Shown piece by piece: positions 20,380 to 32,800 of a stretch of 64,000 nt of DNA (its first letter is position 1; each line of letters opens with the position of its first letter). The stretch spans positions 181,915 to 245,914 of the forward strand of contig NW_026515503.1 of the NCBI RefSeq assembly GCF_014898815.1. The letters are read 5' to 3'. Under the pieces are notes generated by a model that worked only from the letters and a program-made list of their open reading frames with translations, ran no database searches and had not been told where the DNA came from. The translations under genes were made by a program, and so were the position numbers. The stretch is from Panonychus citri (Eukaryota > Arthropoda > Arachnida > Trombidiformes > Tetranychidae).

Positions 20380-21802
20380 TGGTCAACCAATTAATCCATT
20401 TACAGCGATTAATCCACTTCTTCGTTTAGAAGAAGAAGAACAAAATTTAGTTCGATCTAAAATATCTGAATGGTTCCCGATTTCTCTCAGAGAATTAGTT
20501 GTTCTTGATAAATTCTCATCAACCAAAAATATTCAACGACTTGAATATCGACAAAATCGAAGAAATAAAGCTTCGAATATTTTCAATCATTTAACCACAA
20601 TAGAAATCGAAGATTTAAGACCAAATCATCAAGAATTGATTGAAGAAAATATTAAAGTTCATCCCAACCCTTCTAACACTTACGCTATTCACGCTGCCTA
20701 CGTAAGAATCAAGAGATTGAACTTCGATGGTACCACAGTTATGGCCCCTCATCCCGTTTGGATCGTTATAATTGATGGTCATTGTGAAATTGTGTACGAA
20801 ACTCTTGTACATTATAAAGAAATCGATTATATGGACTCTCAATTTCATGGACTCCAAAGAAATGATCTCAAATTTGCTAAACACATCGCCTCCGTTAGAG
20901 ATCAAGTACTCGTTTATATGGCCTGTGCAAAACAAATCGTTGGTTCTGGTCTATTAACCCTTTTTCAAAGCCTCCAACTCGCACCCTCTGAAATTGATTT
21001 TCTTCGTCCGAAGTTCCGAGATGTAACAATCTATTTTTCTCCATATCGAACTTCCCCTGCCTCTTTATCATTAATTTCATTTTTAATTTTCGCTGGTTAT
21101 GTTATTCGCGCTAAACCTCATTCCCCATCAGTCGAAGCTCTGACTTCAATGCGACTATATATGGCCTTTTGGCAAGAAATCGAAGTCAAAGTTGCTGCTA
21201 CTGGTCATGGAATTCATAATCAATCAATCAAATATTATGTTCGTCATTCTCAAGTTTCTAAACTTCATAAAACTTTCAGTGATCTAGTCGACTCTAATAA
21301 GTCATCATGGCCTCAAAACTGGTCTTATTATTATCATCACCGTGAAACCCCTGAATACAATTCATTTAATTGTGTCAGCCCTGCAACATCATTATCATCA
21401 ACTCCATCAAGTTCCAAAGACTCAAATATCATCTCATCTAATCCAACCCAAGAAAATCCTGCAAGAAAATTACAAGCTCCCAAACTATTATACACCTCAA
21501 GTGAAATTCTGTCTAGAGTCGCAAATAGACTTGTTGAAATTGTCCCTGATCCATCATTCTCATCAGCTGAAAATTCCCAAGAAAACCCTGAATCTCCACC
21601 CAAAGAAACTATTCCAAGTCCACCCCAAGATCCAAATTCAATTAATTCACCATCAACCAATTCCACTCAAGCCCAGGATTCCAAGGAAAAGCCACCACAG
21701 GAATCTACTAATTCATCTTCATCTCCATCATCATCATCAAATCCTCGTCGAATCAGAAATGAAATTCTGAAGATGGTTCTCAATCAAAACTCTGGGGACT
21801 GA
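20380..21802 (+). CDS. Element B accessory ORF, part 2: DEDDh-exonuclease-like domain, catalytic residues lost
   Basis: The frame is open from about 20380; its first ATG is at 20636 (388 residues from there). Residues about 17-180 follow the layout of REXO/ISG20-type DEDDh 3'-5' exonucleases. AIHAAYV stands where those have a LDCEMV-like DxE motif. Then come WIVIIDGHCEIVYETLV and DYMDSQFHGL (family pattern DYxTxFxGI), IVGSGLLTLF (for LVGHxLxxD), RDVTIYF (for xDTxxLF) and HSPSVEALTSMRLY (for HSxxEDAxAxxxLY). The first two acidic residues are His19 and Ala21, the third aspartate site is Leu109, and the fifth is Glu167, with only His162 kept. Nuclease activity is therefore unlikely. The tail from about 230 is Ser/Pro-rich. 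It probably belonged to one long protein with the RING frame upstream. Confidence 0.7.
21788..21799 (+). other. Polypurine tract of element B
   Basis: AACTCTGGGGAC lies directly before the TG of the 3' LTR. It overlaps the end of the exonuclease-like ORF. The purine run is short. Confidence 0.6.
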
Positions 21803-22652
21803 AGGGTAGAAAATTGAAATCCTCAGTCTTTCTTTCTGATCACTACGATGATTTGCTCATTCAATTATTTTCTTAATTTAGTTATCAATTGAATTCATTG
21901 ATGTTCTCGATTAACAATTGAGATTAATTGTTGATTAACCAAATTGTTGTATCTTTGACACTTATAAGTGTAACTCTAATTACCACAATTAATGTTTAAT
22001 TCTTATTGTATTTCCCTTATTATGGTTAACCCAATTTCTATGTTAAATTTGTATCTCTTAAAGATCTCTAAAAAATGGTCATTTAAGTAAGAGAACAAAT
22101 TTCTCTTTCTCCATCTCTTTCTTTTTACTTTCTTTTTATCTTTTCTTTTAGCGTTAAAAAGCCTACAAGCTTATTTAAGTTTAACCATAGATTACCAAAA
22201 GGTTGTCTCATCTTCATTTATCTTCTTCATATCATCTCTTAAAAGATACATTGTAACCCTTTATCATCAGTCTCGTTAACAACGGACAAATTTTCCCCTT
22301 TTGTGTTTTTCTTAATAACGAAAATTAGTGTTTCCCCCTATTAAGTTGTTCTCTTAAAAGAACAAATTTTCTCTTCATCATATTAGTGATTGTTTAACTT
22401 TCATTTGATTAACGTTATAATTGCTCTCTTTTAATTTCCATTAAAATTGTTTAATTCAGAATCAATTCAGTTATCACTTAGTGATTTGTGTCACCGAGAA
22501 TCAATTGGCAATCCTGAAAGTTCTTGTTCATTCGGTTGTGGGACCGATAATCTTTTGATTTATTCTCCAAGTCTATCGACTTATTCCGAGTTTCTACTCA
22601 TCTCTATCTTTTCTAAGATAATCTCTCTCTTCTCATCAAAATTTCCCCCACA
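21800..22652 (+). repeat. 3' LTR of element B (853 bp)
   Basis: Matches the 5' LTR along its whole length without substitutions, with 12 more bases in low-complexity runs. It ends TTCCCCCACA before the ATTC duplication. The palindrome ATCACTTAGTGAT recurs at 22473-22485 and the TATA-like GCTTATTTAAG at 22169-22179. A 94-residue frame at 22447-22731 is an LTR by-product. Confidence 0.97.
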
Positions 22653-24750
22653 ATTCATATGTCATGATAATCATAATACTTTTTTTATGAGCTTTTTATT
22701 CATTCCCAGCTCATCATCACAATGTTCATAAATTTAGAGTTGGAAAAACTCTGAACTTGCCATGAACTTTCTTGAATTTTCAATTGTTTAAATCTTTTTT
22801 ACCCTCACCATTTGAGCCAATACATTATGATTATCAATTTTTTCATAATCTGGATCATAATCCTCCAGTTGTCTCAAGTAACAAGATAAATATGATTTCT
22901 AAATGATTAACTTGATTACCTGATTATTTTTGCTTATATTCAAGTACATATCAACTTTTCATACCTGAACTTTATCATGACAATCACATACTCAGTTTAG
23001 GTGGGAGGGGTTAATGTTTCACCATCAATCAAACCAACAATGGTTAAAGTTACCTAATTATCTAATATTATACGAGCTTCAAGTTCATTCATGGTAATTG
23101 CTGAATCAGATAATTCTGAGAATCTGTTATCATTGTTGAATTACCTCTTGTGTATGTAGTATATGACTCGGGAACAAATTAGTGAACAAAAATAAACAGA
23201 AACAACTTTTTCCCTCTCTTCTTCTCTCTCTTTTTTTTATACTTCTTTTATCATCTTCTTCAGAATTACCAAATCCCCTTAGGGTATATATTCAAGTGTA
23301 TTTTGCTCAGTCAATTGTAAATTATTATACTCATACACAGGTAAGAAAAGGTTGTATCAAGACGATGAATTATAAACAGAGACTAATTCAATGAGTGATC
23401 CATTTAATTTATCACAATTATCATCAAGTTTATCATGTTAATTAAATTGCTTTCATTCAATTTTAGTAAACATGATAAATCATTTCCAAATTTGCTACGC
23501 TAATCACTTGATAACATTATCGCTAATTTTAAACATTCACAATCAACTCGAGTTTAAATTTCTTCTAAAAATCATCAATTCTTTCCCTTTGATTTCTGGA
23601 AAGTCAATAAGAGTTTAATTAGCACAATCTAATGATGGCAACGTTTTTAAATCAACAATTTAATCTGTTTTCATTTGATGAACATAAGATTAGTACAGAG
23701 CTTTTTTTGTTGCATCTTCTTCTCGATCATCTTTATCGTAATTTTTTTTCTTTCATGAGAATGAGATGAGATTTTAAGAATTAAGAAAAAGAAAAGTTCC
23801 AACGGAGAGAAAACTCTTGATAAAGATTTAGTCTGATTGATGATCTGGGATACGCTCAATAAGTATCAGTAAGCTATTCATTTTTCCATCATTTTCACAA
23901 AGATCTATAGACTTCATGATGATAATGATGAGTTTGGAGTGCCTGTGAGATGATGTTGACCTTCAGAATTTTTTCATCTTTTATCCTTTTCCATCACCTT
24001 CATAATCATAGAGTCTGTTCAGCTACAGATTTATATTCAACAAGGAAACCAAGATGTGTATGTGTTTGGATGTTGATAACGATGGTATGAGAGCTTGTGA
24101 GCTTATGATTGAACTTTTCAATCACCGAATCTGAATCAACAGCATGAGATAAAATCAAATGAGTAAAAGAATGTAAGATTTGTAGAAAAAAGAAAAATCA
24201 CTAATCACTTTTTTTCTTTCCATTGTCATGTTCTAATATCAATAACCCAACTTCTCATCTTTATCTTCTTCAGAATCATCCACCTTTCTTATCTCTTTCA
24301 ATATATTTCATGCTATTTTTTCGTCAGGATTAATGATGAATTGATGATATATTGAAAAAAGGAATGAAATAATCAAGAGAAAATTGTTCTCGTCTATTTC
24401 TCTTCAATGTCAAGAATAAAATTTTGGTTTATCTCCTCTTGCCAATATTCAATATCTGGGAGAACACAAAAAGAGAAAGAGAGAAGAAGTATAAATACAA
24501 CCTGAATTTATCATGAGTTGGATGAGAGAACCATTCTGATGGTTCATCATCTCAGGATCAAGAAGAAGATGAAAAAACAAAAAAAAGAAAGAAAAATGTT
24601 CCAAGTGATTTTATACTCGAAGTGTTCAGAAAATTATCAACTATCATTATTATTCAGTTCATTGTAAACCTTTGAAAAATGTAAACAGGCGATGGAGGAT
24701 GAGAAAACCCGGAAGTGAAAAAACAGAGTAAACAATTGGCTTACCTGAAT

Positions 24751-24799
<49 letters not shown>
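24751..24799. repeat. (AG)n microsatellite
   Basis: AG dinucleotide run with one interruption near its left end. Confidence 0.96.
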
Positions 24800-24801
<2 letters not shown>

Positions 24802-26384
24802 TGAAAAGAAGTTCTCTTTTTCTATTCTAAAATATTTCAATTCAATCTGAATTTTATCCCTTTGAATACTTCTAGTTGATTTTGATACAACCTGATGGAT
24901 GAGCATTTGATTAAATTGTTACTCTCATGGTATCCATGATTTAGAGTTGAAGCCTCAGCTTATCTTCTAGCAAGATAATTGATTTATGCACAAAGGTGAA
25001 AATTAGCTCATATGATTATGATCAAACTAGGATATTCATTTAGAATTTTTCTCGATTTCTCTTTTTTTTGATATTATCAAGAAATTCAATCCAATCCTGT
25101 TTATGTGAATACGAATGAATTAAAAACACGATGAAAGTTTGAAATTTAGTCGCACTTTTATCAGAAAGCATTCATAATATCAAATATCAGTAATCACCCT
25201 GAATGTCAAATGCAATTATTGTTTATATTATTTTGATTCTCCTTTCCTATCATGAAACATGATACTCATGGATAATGAATGATTCATTTGATTGAATTTA
25301 TCAATTAGCTGACTTGGTGATCACCTACAAGGTTAATCAAGTTCAGGCTGATTTAATTAATCTTAATCAATCTTATGAATTTGAAATAAACAACCAAATA
25401 ACCAATGATAAAGTTTGTGCTGGTCAATAGTTTTCAAGTGTACTCCAGTATTTGTCTCATGCTAAAGGCTATTTCTTGAACTCCTGCTATCTATCGTTGA
25501 GATATCAATTCAGATTCTCAATTTGAGATAATTAGATTTCCATGAGAATTATTTTGCCAGCTAAATTGAGATGGAAAAATTGTTTCCTTTCAAGTTTTCT
25601 CAGATAAATTTAGTCTCAATACGGAAATTCATGATTCAAATGAGCACAAAAGCCGCTAATGTTTCCAATAAAATCTTTAGAATTTAAAGCTTTAAGTCGT
25701 TCGAACACATTTGTCATTCTATCTCTCTTTTCCTGATATATATTCGAGATTTAAAAGTCTCCATAGAATTCATAAATTCATTTTATCTTGTTCAAAGTTC
25801 AATTGATCAAGGGAGTAAAGATGATTCTTCACTCTAAACTTGGAACTTTTGAAAAGATACAAAATCTTCTTTTTTATCTCTTTCTTTCTAGTTTTGCTCT
25901 TGTCTTCTCTCTCTCTCCTTTCCGAGGTTCTAAACAGATCAGATTATTTATAATAGAATAGAATCAATTCCCATGTAGGGAGTGAAATGAAAACTGTTTA
26001 ACTTTTTACATGGTGAAACTCAGATAAACAATGAATAAATTGGAATACGAATTGTGAAGTACAAGTGTTTGAGTGGAAAACAATAACATGAACAGATAAA
26101 TTGGTAAAAAACATCGACATTAACTTCATCTGAGTCTCAGGGAACCAGCGACATTCGCCATGAGAATTAAATGAATAATTTGTTAAGAAAATAATCTGAT
26201 AATCAAATGAATAACATACAAGAATCATTAGAAATTAATCATTTGACTCAAACAACAATCACAGAACTTTTTTCTTCCACTTCTCATATTCAATAGAATA
26301 AAATTATTCCCATAAAGACTTTAATTCATGAGATTGAGAAAAAAAGAGAAAGAAAAAATCTCAAAATTTCACTCAAATTCACAA

Positions 26385-26407
26385 AGAGAGAGAGAGAGAG
26401 AGAGAGA
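26385..26407. repeat. Short (AG)n microsatellite
   Basis: About eleven AG units. Further scattered GAGA patches follow up to about 26570. Confidence 0.93.
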
Positions 26408-26746
26408 TATTTAATATTATTCTCAAAGTGAGAGAGCGAAAGAGTATGTGAGGTATTCAGATATCAAGTGAGGTATTCATTAGGTGAGAGAAACTTCGAG
26501 TTTATCACAAAAGAGTGAGAAGAGGGTATGCAAAGTACATAATAAGTAAATAGAAAAAGTGAGAGAGAGAGAAAACTTTTTTTTCAACTTAAAATGTCTC
26601 TTTTTTTCTTAGGGTAAGAAACATATTCTCAGAGGTATCGAACCAAAAGCATCATTAGCACTCAATCCATCAGTTCTAGAACTATCTTTCCACCCTCTTC
26701 TCAAGTATATTACATTTCACCCATTCCACTATTTCCACCACCTTCA

Positions 26747-26748
<2 letters not shown>

Positions 26749-26806
<58 letters not shown>

Positions 26807-26827
26807 CTCTCTCTCTCTTTCTCTCTC
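26749..26827. repeat. (CT)n microsatellite
   Basis: About 52 bases of pure CT, then imperfect TTTC/CT units. Confidence 0.97.
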
Positions 26828-29800
26828 AACTACCACACCTTCATTTCCCTTAAACTAATGGGATAAATAAAGAGATTTAAAATGAAATTTCATAGTCAAT
26901 GAACATTTTTATTCAGTTGAAGGATAAATGAATTTGAAAAAGAATCAAAAAATAAATTAATGAATGAATAATGATAATAATATGATTAGATTATATTATG
27001 ATTTCTCATTTATAGTAATAATCATTATGATTTACCAACTGATGTAGTAATCGTCATGAGCGATAATGATACTTAATCTAATCAAATCAATGTCTTTATC
27101 GTTTTCAATTTTCATCTCTATTCTGGCTTCTTTTTAATCTTAAATGATTTTTTTTTTCTTCATTTTTGTTCAGTTTATTTCTCATCTCTGAATACCCATT
27201 TCCCACCCTGTTTACAGAATTGCATATAACTTTTACTAACTGTATGTACAAGCTTTGTGTCAGAACCTTTAATTTGAATGAAGAAAATTATTTCCCCCGT
27301 GTATTCACCTACATGATAAAATGAAAATGGAAATGCTGAAAGATTGAGATTGGTGCAAATGATAATCTTAATGTCTGTTATTGTCCAATGTCCATATCAT
27401 TATCGACTGTGGATGGAAATGAAATGGGACGATAGCATGAAAAGTATCTATACAAGATTTTTTTTCTTGAAAACGGTTCATTAGATTTTTCTGGTTTTCT
27501 ATTTTTTTCTACCATGGATGAGAACTTTACTTTTCCTTTTATCCTCATCTTTCTTCCGAACTTTCATGGAAGAAAAAAGTTCATGGGATAATAATCATCT
27601 TATATCTACCACTATGGTTTAAGAGTTTGAGCAATAATACAACTCAATTTATCTGTCTACAGCAATTTAAAATGCTCGGTGTTCATGATCTAGGAAAATT
27701 TCATGTTATCGGAGTAAAAATTCATTCACCAGAAGAGAATGAAGATGAAAGAGAAATAGTGAGCTGGACTTTCTTATGGAATATTCTGAATAACATGTTT
27801 GTTTTGTATCTTTTCAAACTTAAATCATCATGGGAATCAATTTTTTAGTAACTTTTCATGTCAATTTCTATGAGAATCTGAAACAAAGAGAAATAAATTC
27901 TATCATCTTTTCTGACTCCATCATTACTAATTTTATTACTTGGGATTTTCTATTGTCATTTATATTTTTCATTGTTCACATTCAATTGAGTTTATGATAT
28001 ATCTCATCACGGTTATTATTTGCATCAAATTCATAAAAATCATTATTTTATGAGGTCTCTCTAAATATTTTATACGGCTCTCGCTCATGGTGATAATCGG
28101 CCATAGCCGATTACAATTAAATCTTCATCTAAGAGTGTGGTCGAGATACCCAGTGGACCCAAGATAGCTCATTCCAACCAATTTAAAGTTGAAAAAGTTG
28201 GAACTGGTATAAGCTAATCCAGGAAGATTTTATTCCTGTGCCAGCGTAACATTATGAAAATTTATTGGCTTCATTATCTTCTCAGATTAACGATATTTTT
28301 GTTCTTTGATTTTTAATCATGATAATCAAACTGTCTCTGTCTGAATACATACAGACTACACCCTTGCTACTTGATTAATCGATAATCATTGCCATGATTG
28401 AAAATCGATCATGAATAAACTAATTACTCTGCAGTATAATCAGTTAATAGGATGATTATGATGACGATGATGATAATTTAAGTTAATTTTCTGATGCGTG
28501 GAAAATAATAGCTGTTAAAAAGAGATGAGTGTGAGAGATTGTGTTAAGGTGACAGAGATTGAAAGTGCAAGTAAAATGATTATGATGAAGAGAAGGAATA
28601 TAAGACGATTGAAGAAAATTCCATAAAAGGAAAATGATGAAGATAATGGTGTATATCTCAATCGCTTCTATCAATCCAGAGTGAAGGTGGAAGAGTAGAG
28701 AAAAAGGGAGAAAATAATATCATGAAGGAGGCGAAAGTATTATTTTGAGCTTCTTGTTATATTACAGAATTGATGATCAACTGAATGTGATGCTCATTAG
28801 GGTGTTGATGATCCCTTTTTTTTGCAAAGTGAGTTGATTGATGATGAAAAATTGTCTTAGGTGACTAATAAATGATTGTCAATTAGATAAAATGATCAAA
28901 TGATACAAACCGGATTGACAGTTGAACAATTAAGAGACAGATTGACTATTCAATCTTTACTATTAACAATCAAGTTTATGACAATGATTATTAGGGTGAA
29001 TTTATTCAATGATTAGTCACGGTGGACATATTGATCATTATTGTTTACTTTTTGGTCGACCATCTGAATCATTATCTTAACTATTATCCTAACCTAACCG
29101 AACCCAACCTATGACCTAACATGGTGAGTTACTATGATAAAACACAGCTCAAGCTGATTCCATCTACATGTAGTTGTAAATGTGTAGTGGTTTTCATTGA
29201 TAATTAAATTATATTTACTAACCAAATCAATAAATATTCAGATCAAATAAATTCAGACTTCGATCAATTGACAATTCAAGGATTGTTCCTTCATTTATAT
29301 CATGTAGATATTCAAGTGACTAATGTGAACTTAATTCAATCTACCATCTTAATGGTGACAACTTGATATGAAGAGAAAGAGAGAGCGACGAAAAAAATGT
29401 CAAAACTGTTCAGAAATCATTAGATTCATGGCATATCTACATGATCATCATGATCTACACCAAGTGAGTATATCTGATTGTATTATATTGTAACTAATAA
29501 CAAGATTCAATGATTTATTCTGGAATCGTGATTGGAATGAGTATGAAATTGAGTAAAAATAGATAGAAAATCTGGAAAAAGAATAAAAAAAACTAAAAAA
29601 GAAAATAAAAACTCACAAAGTATGAGTAACATTCAATATAATTCACTCCCAATAAACATCATAAAACAACAACAATCTGATATTAACTAATGGAAACAAT
29701 TGGATTAGTTTCTTTGAATTGAATGACTTTTATCTATCTCCTCCCATGCCAATTCCTAGTACTTGAAATAATAATAACACGATAATGAGAAGAGAAAAAA

Positions 29801-32800
29801 ATCTTAATAAAACCGGAAATTAATAAAATCTTGAACATCCGTTACTTTGAATGATGATAAACAATTTAACTTTGAATTTTAACCTTTCAAAATTCATATT
29901 ACAACTGGGAATTGAGAGCCAAGATAAAAATGATAATAAACATAATACATAAATTATCATGGCGATGATTACGATAGACATTGAATTGGATTTTTATTTA
30001 CAATCTGTGCGTTCATTGACTATTTAAATCGTTGAGTTAAAAGAAAATGCTGACAATTAATTATGCAAATTGGTAGTCGTTGGAAATGTGCTTCGATAAA
30101 TGGTGACAGATATGAGAAATTCCCAATAATTTTGATTGAATTTATTATCCATTATCAATTTGATTTCTCGTATATTAGAGATGATGATATGATGGATGAG
30201 CAGAGAAAAAGGAAGAAATCAGAATTTCTATTGAAATGAAAACACCCAGAAGGTTTAATACCTTGTGTGTCTTCAATGGAAGATAAATTTCTCTTCCTTT
30301 AAATTTATTTTTGGTTTCTTTTTATTCTACTCATCGATTACTCAGATGAACTTTATCCCATGTTTTCAGAACTTTTTCTTGGTTGCTTTCATCATCTTTT
30401 CTAGTTTTTTCTTCTTCATCTTATAAAATAAATGAGATTCTGATCTTTTTGTCATATTGTTGAATTTGTTTCCATGATAATCCAACAGATTATCTCACTT
30501 CTGTTCAGAAACAAGGTAATATTATCCTGCTACTCATCATCATGATAATAAGTTTTCATCTCAGTGGATAACCAAAAAGAATCAGTGATTCATGATATCA
30601 GATAACATTGAAAATTGAAATTGAATTACAAGTAAGGTCAAAAACTGTTCTGTCTTTGAATTGGTCAATGTAGGTCATTGTATCAACAATATTCTTGTTG
30701 ATAATGTAACATGAGAATAAGCGGAAACTCATATTGTCAGATCTCAGAATGAGTATAAAAAAACTAAAAGAGAAAATCATTTTTTATCTTCATTCATAAT
30801 AATCTTTAAATATTTACCTTGAGGCTATGAAAAAAAGGTTCTAGGTTTCTTCTTCTTCCCCCTGGTAACAACAATTTCAATGGTTAATCTTTATCTCGTT
30901 AGATAATAATAGTTACCATCAATATCTATGGTAATCCACCTTCAACCTCTTCCTACCCACTTCCCCTTTGGGACAAAACAAACACAATCTATCAAAAAAG
31001 ATTCATCGATCATTATCATTATTATTATCATAAATAATCAATAGTTTCATGGGATATAATATCCAGTGAGTAGCCATGAACATAGAATGAAAATATTTCT
31101 GTTATCATGTTAAAAAGTTAAAGACGATAAAGGTAAGAATCTTGGTGAGAAAATATTTATCATGATAAGTTGAGAAAACGAAAGAAACTTTCAGAGACAA
31201 TGTTGAAGGTACATAAAGATTCAGGGTAATCATGGAAACAGATGAAATCACATGAGGATTTTATGTATTCACAACCATTGGCTTAAATATACTCAGTTAT
31301 ATATCACCGAGATAATATTAACCATTGTATTAATGTACCACTGTACTGGTCATCAAGAATAATAGTGACCAGTCAGCAATACTATTCAGTTATTTAATGT
31401 AAAACAAATACCAACCAAAATTCAGAGTTAAAATTGAAATGTGAACTTTAATATAATCATCATGAAAATAATACAATCAACTTACGTTACTTTTTCAGAG
31501 TAATATTATTTTTAAAAGCTGAATTTTCAAAATAAACACAATTTTTTGTTTCTAAAATTCAAAAATATCTCATGAACAAACAACAGGAGAGAAACAAAAA
31601 ATATTACTTCAGTAATTGGTTATTCGTGAAAAATTTTACTCAGCATTTCATGATAACCTTTCTTTTTGATAACTTATCATTATGATAACGATATTGATTG
31701 CAAAAAAGAAAAGAAAACGATTCAAATAATCATGGATAACTGTTTAATTACATAGATGTTACTTATATTATAATATACATTTTTGTGCGAATATGGATTG
31801 TAAACATGATTATCTTTTAATTGAAGATCAACAATTTTCGTGATCAAATTAATCTGTTGTAATCTATCAAATTTTAAGAGAAGAAGAAAAAAATTCCTAA
31901 TCCATTGTTGGAAATTATTGTTCATTATCTAATCACGATTCTGATTTTCATGATGAACAACAACACCACTCATTCATTCACTGAAGATAATTAAAGTCAC
32001 GTGAGACCTTTAAATCATAATCCTCATCATAATTAATTAATTAGTTGAATAAGTGGAAGATTAAAAGGAAAACAGGATCACAATTGATTTTGCAAATAGG
32101 ATTTCATTGAGAATTCAAATCAAATGCCATTTTTAATCATGTTTATGATTTAATTAAAACATTAACCTCATCATGATAAACTGGTGATGATTAAGTAAAT
32201 CATTATTGTAATAAAACAATGTTGAGTTGTTGAAGAAACAAAAAACAATAAAATCTAAAACAATAAAAGGAGAAGAGAAAAGTTAAATGCTCTGAAAATG
32301 AACATTAATTGACAATGAGAACAATGAAATTCCCTGTGAACAAACAATTAATAATGATGATATTGCATGTCATCAGTTGAAGATAATGATGATGAAGATG
32401 ATAACATAAAATGGATTTCATTCATTATTAACAGGGTGGGAGGTGGGAGTGAGAAAGAGAGACAGGGAAGTAGAAAAAAAATCTCACTTCTATCGGTATC
32501 ATTAGCATCATTATGATGAGCATTATAATCATAATTATCATGATGAGTTTATGATGATCATGAAGAGGAGTCAAAAAAAATAACAATATCATGATAATTG
32601 TTCAATATAAAAAACTGTGAAAACTAAATTACCTTTTCTTTTCAACAAAGGTCAATTATCATGTTATTATATCAAGATGATTATTATATTTTCACAGTCA
32701 AGTTTCACCAGAATTCAGTGGTATTATTATCATGGTGGGAAAAGCTAAGGTATACATACTATGGTGAATGTTATTCAATGCTAGAAGGGAATAAAAAGGA

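Larger units (their letters stand above)
11473..22656 (+). mobile_element. Complete Ty3/gypsy-like LTR retrotransposon with target duplications (element B)
   Basis: The element proper is 11477-22652 (11,176 bp), flanked by the 4-base target duplication ATTC at 11473-11476 and 22653-22656. The order is 5' LTR, primer-binding site, gag-protease-RT-RNase H, integrase in broken frames, a RING/TRAF zinc-finger frame, an exonuclease-like frame, polypurine tract and 3' LTR. The LTRs differ by no base substitutions that I can find, only by length changes in low-complexity runs, so insertion is very recent. The size is large for the family because of about 3 kb of extra coding sequence after pol. It lies in probable intronic or intergenic DNA. 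Confidence 0.95.

Noticed and set aside
20130..20429. Separate 99-residue ORF between the RING and exonuclease-like frames of element B
   Set aside because: Only its middle part (about 20210-20370) looks like a bridge of the same protein in a shifted frame; it is not an independent gene.
27627..27848. 73-residue plus-strand frame in gene-poor DNA
   Set aside because: No recognisable family, no splice or promoter context; chance length in AT-rich DNA.
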